From NCBI RefSeq assembly GCF_001523745.2, contig NZ_CP013386.1, positions 1,984,001-2,048,000 on the forward strand: a stretch of 64,000 nt of DNA, read 5' to 3'. How positions within the stretch are numbered: the first letter of the stretch is position 1; each line of letters begins with the position of its first letter. The notes beneath the pieces were generated by a model. The model was not told the origin of the DNA, ran no database searches, and saw nothing but the letters and a program-made list of their open reading frames with translations. This stretch comes from Burkholderia mayonis. Its GTDB lineage: Bacteria > Pseudomonadota > Gammaproteobacteria > Burkholderiales > Burkholderiaceae. Of this stretch, positions 57,274 to 64,000 are shown in pieces. Position numbers and translations under genes: made by a program.

Positions 57274-57867
57274 TCACGCGCCGGACGCGTCGTTGCGCTG
57301 CGCGTTGCCGCGCTTGATCCATGCCGCGAGATTGTGCGGACGCACTGTATCCCATTCCTCGAACGGCTGATGAATCCACGGATTCGTCGGCAGGTACTGG
57401 ACATGGTAGTCGGGCTTCACCTTCGAGCAGCCCTTGTACCAGAGCACCGCCGAACGCACGGCCGTCACGGCCGGATAACGCTCCTTCAGATGCTGCTGGA
57501 CGCGCGCGAGCGTCACGCCCGAATCAACGAGATCATCGACGAGCAGCACGTTGCCCGACAGATCGCCGCGCGTCATCGTGATGTATTGCGCGATGTCGAG
57601 ATCGCCCTGTTCCGTGCCCGCCGCCTCGCGATACGAGCTCGTCGCGAGGATCGCGAGCGGCAGGTCGTAGATGCGCGACAGTTGATCGCCGACGCGCAGA
57701 CCGCCGCGCGCAAGACACAGGATCTTGTCGAACTTCCAACCCGAATCGTGCACCGCGAGCGCGAGCATCTCGATCAACCGGTGGTATTCGTCCCAGCCGA
57801 CCCAGAGATTCTTGTCGTCGTTGCGCGGGTCGGACATCGAGAGCGTCGCCAGGAGATTCTGCGTCAT
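57274..57867 (-). CDS. Purine phosphoribosyltransferase family protein
   Basis: A 197-residue type I PRTase. The PRPP-binding motif appears as 'NVLLVDDLVDSGVTLARVQQ' (about 107-126) and 'DKILCLARGGLRVGDQLSRI' is the N-terminal PRTase loop; 'LWYKGCSKVKPDYHVQYLP' is the hood region seen in xanthine-guanine or hypoxanthine PRTases. It sits 6 bp after purA, so a role in purine salvage alongside AMP synthesis is likely. The exact base is not determined. Confidence 0.85.
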   Translation of the reverse strand: MTQNLLATLSMSDPRNDDKNLWVGWDEYHRLIEMLALAVHDSGWKFDKILCLARGGLRVGDQLSRIYDLPLAILATSSYREAAGTEQGDLDIAQYITMTRGDLSGNVLLVDDLVDSGVTLARVQQHLKERYPAVTAVRSAVLWYKGCSKVKPDYHVQYLPTNPWIHQPFEEWDTVRPHNLAAWIKRGNAQRNDASGA

Positions 57868-57873
57868 CGGCGC

Positions 57874-59229
<1,356 letters not shown>

Positions 59230-59344
59230 TTAGCTGGTTAAAAACGTATTCTACCTAGGTTCGCCGCCGGTTCCGAATTTTTCCGTTTCGCTTCAACGAC
59301 ATTGCACGCTGGAAGCGCGTCGGAAGCCCGGCGGCGCGACGCGT

Positions 59345-60493
59345 TCAGCGGGGCTCGACCACCCACGCGCCGCCCTGTTCGACGAGCGTGCGGTCGCACG
59401 CGAACTCGTCGAGCACGTGATCGTGCCCCGGCAGCGCCTGGATCACGACTTCGCCCGCGTCGCGCAGCGCACCGACCGCCGCGCGCAGCGCGTCGTCCTG
59501 CTTCCACGGCGCCAGAATCGCGGCGCCGCGCGCCTCGATCGGCGAAATCCGCGCAATTTCGCGCAGGTCGAGTGAAAAGCCCGTCGCCGGGCGCGCGCGA
59601 CCGTACGCCTGACCGACGTGGTCGTAGCGGCCGCCGTGCGCGACCGCGTTCGGCACGCCGTCGACGTATGCGGCGAACATCGCGCCGCTGTGATACGCGT
59701 AGCCGCGCAGATCGGCGAGATCGATCGCGACCTCGGCGTCCTTCACCTGCGCGGCGAGATGCGAGAGGTCGTCGAGCGCGCGCGCGATTTCGGGCAGCGC
59801 CGGCAGCTGGCGGCGCGCCTCGTCGAGCACCGACGCGTCACCGTACAGGCGCGGCAGCGCGCGCAGCGCGGCGCGCGTATCGGCGCCGAGATCGTCGGTC
59901 AATTCGTTCAGGCGCGGCACATCCTTGCCGGCGAGCGCGTCGTAGAGCGCCTCGCCGCGCTCGGCCGCGACCGCGTCGCGCGCGAAGAGCGCCGCCAGCA
60001 CGCCCGCGTGGCACAGGTCGAGCCGAATTTTCTTCAGACCAGTCAGATGCAGCGCGTCGAGCATCAACTGCTGGATCTCCTGATCGGCCTCGAGGCCCGC
60101 ATGTCCGTAGATTTCCGCGCCGACCTGGAGCTGCTCGCGGCTCGCGTGCAGCCCGCGCGGCCGCGTGTGCAGCACGGGGCCCGCGTAGCAGAGGCGCGTC
60201 ACGCCCTGGCGGTTCAGCAGGTGCGCGTCGATCCGCGCGACCTGCGGCGTCATGTCCGCGCGCAAGCCGAGCGTGCGGCCCGACACCTGATCGACGAGCT
60301 TGAACGTGCGCAACCGCAACTCGTTGCCGCCGCTCGTCAGCAGCGACTCCAGATACTCGAGGAGCGGCGGCATGACCATCTCGTAGCCATACGAACGAAA
60401 TCGGTCGAGCAGCCTGCGACGCAGCTCCTCGATCTTGCGCGCCTCCGACGGCAGCACGTCGGCAATATTCTCGGGAAGTAACCAGGTCGACAT
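59345..60493 (-). CDS. hisZ: ATP phosphoribosyltransferase regulatory subunit
   Basis: A 382-residue class II aminoacyl-tRNA-synthetase paralogue that complexes with short-form HisG in the first step of histidine synthesis. '[20 protein letters not shown]' at the start, '[20 protein letters not shown]', motif 2-like '[20 protein letters not shown]' and '[20 protein letters not shown]' in place of the histidine motif. It lacks the anticodon-binding C-terminal domain of HisRS. Its place between DUF2065 and purA is the arrangement I recall for beta-proteobacteria. Confidence 0.94.
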   Translation of the reverse strand: MSTWLLPENIADVLPSEARKIEELRRRLLDRFRSYGYEMVMPPLLEYLESLLTSGGNELRLRTFKLVDQVSGRTLGLRADMTPQVARIDAHLLNRQGVTRLCYAGPVLHTRPRGLHASREQLQVGAEIYGHAGLEADQEIQQLMLDALHLTGLKKIRLDLCHAGVLAALFARDAVAAERGEALYDALAGKDVPRLNELTDDLGADTRAALRALPRLYGDASVLDEARRQLPALPEIARALDDLSHLAAQVKDAEVAIDLADLRGYAYHSGAMFAAYVDGVPNAVAHGGRYDHVGQAYGRARPATGFSLDLREIARISPIEARGAAILAPWKQDDALRAAVGALRDAGEVVIQALPGHDHVLDEFACDRTLVEQGGAWVVEPR

Positions 60494-60613
60494 CGTTGCG
60501 ATCCTACGACGGGAAACACGGCGCGCGCGACGCGCGCCTCGGATTGAAATCGGGTCGGCGCCCGGCGTCCCGGCGGATGGCCGGGAAGCGCCGAGCGGAC
60601 GCGCACGGCCGGG

Positions 60614-60805
60614 TCAGGTGACGAGCAGGAGCAGCGCAAGCCCGATCGCCATCACGATGAACCCGCCGATCCGGATATGGTGCGCAGGCCGCTCCGCTAT
60701 TCTACGGAACGTGTCGCGCCACGCGCTCGGAAACACGAACGGAAAGGCGCCCTCGATGATGAGCATCAGCGCGAGAGCAAGCAGTAACGAACCAGCGAAA
60801 TCCAT
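60614..60805 (-). CDS. DUF2065 family small membrane protein
   Basis: A 63-residue protein with two hydrophobic segments (about 5-26 and 46-62) and the family core 'LALMLIIEGAFPFVFPSAWR' with 'RIGGFIVMAIGL'. E. coli YjeT lies at the same place after hflC. Function unknown. It starts 24 bp after the hflC stop. Confidence 0.9.
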   Translation of the reverse strand: MDFAGSLLLALALMLIIEGAFPFVFPSAWRDTFRRIAERPAHHIRIGGFIVMAIGLALLLLVT

Positions 60806-60829
60806 GCGGACGACGACGCCCCTTGCACA

Positions 60830-61729
60830 TCAACGGTTGCGGGGAGCGGCAGCCGGCGCCGCGGCGCCGCCCGTCGGGCTGCGCATGAAGCGGAAGAACT
60901 CGCTGTCCGGATCGACGACGATGACGTCGTTCGGCTTGAAGCTGTTCCGATACGCCTGCAGGCTCGCGTAGAACTGGTAGAACTGCGGATCGCGGCCGAA
61001 TGCGTCGGCGGCGATCGACGCGGCCTTCGCGTCGCCCTCCCCCTTGATCGACTGCGCGGCCTTGTAGCCTTCCGCGAGAATCGTCTGCTGCTGCCGGGCC
61101 GCGTCCGCCTTGATCTCTTCCGCCTGCGCCGCGCCTTCCGCGCGCTCGCGCTCGGCCTGACGCTGCAACTCGGCCGTCATCCGCTGGTACGCGCCGTCCG
61201 CCTGCGCGGCAGGCAGATCGACGCGCATGAGCTGCACATCGACGATGTCGATGCCGAGCGGCGTCGCATCGGCCTGCAGCACGCGCTTCGCCTCGTCGGC
61301 GATCGCGCGCTGGCTGCCGAGCGCGCTGTCGAGCTCGCGCTTCGCGAACGCGCCGCCGAGCGCGCCCTTGACGGCCGCCGACAGGCGATCGACCTCGCCG
61401 CGCGGCGCGCCGCCCGTTTCCTTGTAGTACTTGAGCACGTCGGCGACCCGGTACTTGACGACGGGGCTCACGAGCACGTCGCTCTTGTCCTTCGTCGTCA
61501 GGATCTGCGGATCGGCCGAGTCGAGCGTCTGGATGCGGACGTCGACGAACGTCGCCGTCTGCAGCGGCTGCGGCAGCTTGAAATGAAGGCCGGGGCCGGC
61601 GAGCGTCGGCGCGTCGCCGTCGCGCGACGACAGCACGGCCGCGTGGCGCGGATCGACGACGAGCACCGTCGACGAAGCCACCAGTGCGACGATGACGATC
61701 GCTACGACGAGCGCGATGATTCGGTTCAT
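60830..61729 (-). CDS. hflC: HflC, SPFH-domain modulator of FtsH
   Basis: A 299-residue membrane-anchored SPFH/prohibitin-like protein. One N-terminal segment ('IIALVVAIVIVALVASSTVL', about 4-23) followed by the SPFH domain, with 'LDSADPQILTTKDKSDVLVS' and 'DIVDVQLMRVDLPAAQADGA'. It forms the cage with HflK around the FtsH protease. Starts 15 bp after hflK on the minus strand. Confidence 0.95.
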   Translation of the reverse strand: MNRIIALVVAIVIVALVASSTVLVVDPRHAAVLSSRDGDAPTLAGPGLHFKLPQPLQTATFVDVRIQTLDSADPQILTTKDKSDVLVSPVVKYRVADVLKYYKETGGAPRGEVDRLSAAVKGALGGAFAKRELDSALGSQRAIADEAKRVLQADATPLGIDIVDVQLMRVDLPAAQADGAYQRMTAELQRQAERERAEGAAQAEEIKADAARQQQTILAEGYKAAQSIKGEGDAKAASIAADAFGRDPQFYQFYASLQAYRNSFKPNDVIVVDPDSEFFRFMRSPTGGAAAPAAAPRNR

Positions 61730-61744
61730 GTAATGCGCTCCTCG

Positions 61745-63094
61745 TTACTGCAGATCATCGGTGCGCGAGCGGCTGCGGAACGCCTCGCGCGAGCGCAGCG
61801 GATCGCTGCCGGACGCCGGACTCGCCGCGGCGGGCGCGGACGCGCGAGGCGCGCTCGCCGCAGCCGACGCCGGCGCGGAAAACGCAGGCGTCTGTGCTCC
61901 GCTCGCGGGCGCGGCGGCGCTCGCCGCGTCGGCCGCGCGCTGGCGGCCCGCTTCGACGATCTTGTCGAGCGGCAGATACAGCACGCTGTTGCCCGCCTTG
62001 TTGCCGACGTACACCTTCGTCGTGTTCGAATAGATCTCCTGCATCGTCTCGAGGTACATCCGCTCGCGGATCACCGCGGGCGCCTTCGAGTACTGCGCAT
62101 AGACTTGCTTGAAGCGCTCGGCGTCGCCTTCCGCCTGTGCGACGACGCGCTCCGCGTACGACTTCGCGTCGTCGACCATCTTCGCCGCGTCGCCCTGCGC
62201 ACGCGGCAGTAATTCGCTCGCGTACGCCTGCGCGGCGTTCTTCGCGGCTTCGCCGTCCTGACGCGCCTTCGCGATGTCGTCGACGGCCGCCTGCACCTGC
62301 TCGGGCGGCGCGACGCTCTGCACGGTCACGCCGGTGACGACGAGCCCCGTCCGGTAGCGGTCGAGGTCGTGCTGGATCGCCTTCGCGAGCGCATCGCGCA
62401 GCGCGTCGCGATCCTGTGCGAGCACGTCGTCCGCGCTCTTCGCGCCGACGATCTCGCGCACCGCCGCCTGCGCCGCCTGCGACACGCTGCGCTCGGGATC
62501 GGCGGCACGGAACAGGTAGTCGGTCGCAGACCCGATCCGATATTGAACGGCGAAGCGCACGTCGACGATGTCGGCGTCGCGCGTCAGCATCGACGCGTCC
62601 TTCACGTTCGCGAGCCGCACGACGTTGTTGCGTCCGATCTCGATCGACCGCACCTGCGCCGTATCGACGATCTCGTGCGATTCGAACGGATATGGCAGGC
62701 GCCAGTGGACACCGTCGCCGACCGAGCCCTTGTACTCGCCAAAGCGCAGCACGACGCCCGTCTGACCGTCCTGAACGATGAAAATGCCGCTGCCGAGATA
62801 GATTGCGATCAGCACGCCCGCGACGATGCCGACGCCGACACGCGCTGCGCGCCCGTTGTCCGGACGAAAGCCGTTGTTGCCGCCACCCTTGCCGCCGAAC
62901 CAGCCGCTCAGGCGACGGTTGAAGCTCCGCCACATCTCATCGAGGTCCGGGGGGCCATCGTCGCGTCCGTTCGGGCGCTTCGATTCGTTCGGTCGCGGCT
63001 TGTCGCCGTTGCCGCCGCGTCCCCAGCGGGGATCGTTGATCGACAGCAAGGCGCACATCCGCCGCCAGGTACTCCGCTCGTTGTAGTCATTCAC
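61745..63094 (-). CDS. hflK: HflK, SPFH-domain modulator of FtsH
   Basis: A 449-residue partner of HflC. Cytoplasmic Gly/Asn-rich N-terminus ('NDPRWGRGGNGDKPRPNE', 'RLSGWFGGKGGGNNGFRPDN'), one membrane segment ('VGVGIVAGVLIAIYLGSGIF'), the SPFH domain and an Ala/Pro/Ser-rich tail. GTG at 63094 (VNDYNERST) is preferred because the N-terminus then matches related proteins; a TTG at 63121 is the alternative. hflX ends 45 bp upstream. Confidence 0.92.
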   Translation of the reverse strand: MNDYNERSTWRRMCALLSINDPRWGRGGNGDKPRPNESKRPNGRDDGPPDLDEMWRSFNRRLSGWFGGKGGGNNGFRPDNGRAARVGVGIVAGVLIAIYLGSGIFIVQDGQTGVVLRFGEYKGSVGDGVHWRLPYPFESHEIVDTAQVRSIEIGRNNVVRLANVKDASMLTRDADIVDVRFAVQYRIGSATDYLFRAADPERSVSQAAQAAVREIVGAKSADDVLAQDRDALRDALAKAIQHDLDRYRTGLVVTGVTVQSVAPPEQVQAAVDDIAKARQDGEAAKNAAQAYASELLPRAQGDAAKMVDDAKSYAERVVAQAEGDAERFKQVYAQYSKAPAVIRERMYLETMQEIYSNTTKVYVGNKAGNSVLYLPLDKIVEAGRQRAADAASAAAPASGAQTPAFSAPASAAASAPRASAPAAASPASGSDPLRSREAFRSRSRTDDLQ

Positions 63095-63139
63095 CTGTGT
63101 TTGTTCACCAGATTGGAGCAACTTGACCGGCCGCAGCCG

Positions 63140-64000
63140 TCAGCGCCCATGTTCGGAAACCGGGTGGTCTTCGTGTGGTTGCGCCGGCGCGCCGTCGAGC
63201 GGCACGGCGCCGACAAGATGTTCCGCGGTAGCGATCTCGGCGATGGCGGCACGCAGCGAGTCCAGACCCTGGCCCGTGCGCGCGCTCAAAAAGACGCGCG
63301 AGATATTACCATACTCGTCCCGCTCGACCGCATCCCCGCGGGCCTCGAGCTCGGGCACGGCATCGATCTTGTTGAACACGAGAATCTGGCGGATCGAGTC
63401 CGCGCCGATTTCGTGCAGCACCTCGTTGACCTGCTCGATCTGCTCGAGCCGCACCGCGCTCGACGCATCGACAACGTGCAGCAGCAGATCCGCGTGGATC
63501 GTCTCTTCGAGCGTCGCGCGGAATGCCGCGACCAGTTGGTGCGGCAGCTCGCGGATGAAGCCGACGGTATCGGACACGACGATCTGCCCGACCTCGTCGC
63601 CGAGATACACGCGCCGCGACGTCGTGTCGAGCGTCGCGAACAATTGATCCGCCGCGTATGCCTGTGCTTTCGTCAGCGCATTGAAGAGCGTCGACTTGCC
63701 CGCATTCGTGTAGCCGACGAGCGACACCGACATCGTGCCGCTGCGCGCACGCTGCCGACGCTGCGTGTGATGCTGGCGGCGCAGCTTGTCGAGCCGAGTC
63801 TTCAGCATCTTGATGCGCTCGCCGATCAGGCGCCGGTCGGTTTCGAGCTGCGTTTCGCCGGGGCCGCGCAGGCCGATACCGCCCTTTTGGCGCTCGAGGT
63901 GGGTCCAGGCTCGAATCAGCCGGGTCGCAAGGTATTGGAGCTGTGCGAGCTCGACCTGCAGCTTGCCTTCGTGACTGCGCGCGCGCTGCGCGAAGATGTC
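63140..64000 (-). CDS. hflX: GTPase HflX, C-terminal part (gene continues beyond the window)
   Basis: The last 286 codons of a ribosome-splitting GTPase. The N-terminal helical region is present from 'HEGKLQVELAQLQYLATRLI', then the family hallmark 'GGIGLRGPGETQLETDRR', G1 'LVGYTNAGKSTLFNAL', G3 'VSDTVGFIRELPHQL', G4 'LVFNKIDAV' and G5 'LSARTGQGLDSL'. The short tail 'PAQPHEDHPVSEHGR' is variable. The start codon lies beyond position 64000. Order hflX-hflK-hflC matches the common operon. Confidence 0.96.
   Translation of the reverse strand, partial: DIFAQRARSHEGKLQVELAQLQYLATRLIRAWTHLERQKGGIGLRGPGETQLETDRRLIGERIKMLKTRLDKLRRQHHTQRRQRARSGTMSVSLVGYTNAGKSTLFNALTKAQAYAADQLFATLDTTSRRVYLGDEVGQIVVSDTVGFIRELPHQLVAAFRATLEETIHADLLLHVVDASSAVRLEQIEQVNEVLHEIGADSIRQILVFNKIDAVPELEARGDAVERDEYGNISRVFLSARTGQGLDSLRAAIAEIATAEHLVGAVPLDGAPAQPHEDHPVSEHGR

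Overview
The window is high-GC (mostly high 60s percent) beta-proteobacterial chromosome. Protein content and gene order point to Burkholderia, most likely the pseudomallei group: a phaC-phaA-phaB-phaR polyhydroxyalkanoate cluster with a separate BktB-type thiolase, hflX-hflK-hflC-DUF2065-hisZ-purA, rimO, pgeF-rluD divergent from bamD, and many Ala/Arg-rich secreted hypotheticals. I see no rRNA or tRNA gene, no CRISPR array and no intact prophage. Species is an inference, not something the sequence proves.

1-5.4 kb: the 3' end of an RND efflux operon (permease tail plus a NodT-type outer-membrane lipoprotein with an unusual tail), then two decaying genes (a TipAS-domain regulator broken by one TGA, and an L-threonine aldolase missing its N-terminus and frameshifted), an MFS transporter and an unrecognised protein. 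5.6-14.3 kb: a sulfide/sulfane-sulfur oxidation region. A FisR-like sigma-54 activator with three regulatory-domain cysteines is divergent from an ETHE1-type persulfide dioxygenase, which is followed by a DUF442-SQR fusion and a TauE/SafE exporter. A second DUF442-SQR fusion lies upstream, separated from the main cluster by a three-gene HTH/DUF2975/TonB-like-anchor module. The two fusion genes share long stretches of identical DNA. An IS3-like end remnant closes this region.

14.5-24.8 kb: a putrescine/spermidine ABC transporter (potF-potA-potH-potI, minus strand), an NRAMP manganese transporter, a DUF1289 protein, OmpW with a perfect FNR/ANR box, a nitronate monooxygenase and an aldehyde dehydrogenase. 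24.8-25.8 kb is mobile-element debris (broken IS21 istB, a small orphan reading frame, repeated GGGTACAA words). 25.8-40.1 kb: a YbiT-type ABC-F ATPase, an AsmA protein with a long Ala/Ser insert, FetAB-like iron exporter, a secreted protein, a 23-copy heptanucleotide tandem repeat, serB, metC, a secreted protein, bktB, a PfkB sugar kinase and rimO.

40.7-45.4 kb: the PHA cluster (minus strand) with two strong inverted repeats between phaB and phaR. 45.8-57 kb: pgeF-rluD, bamD, a DinG-like helicase, a DUF465 protein, a secreted coiled-coil protein, tex, a candidate group II intron 5' remnant sitting directly behind the kup terminator, and kup. 57.2-64 kb: a phosphoribosyltransferase, purA, hisZ, DUF2065, hflC, hflK and the C-terminal part of hflX, all on the minus strand. 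Genes are mostly housekeeping; the accessory signal is concentrated in the sulfur region, the pseudogene patch and the small mobile-element scars.
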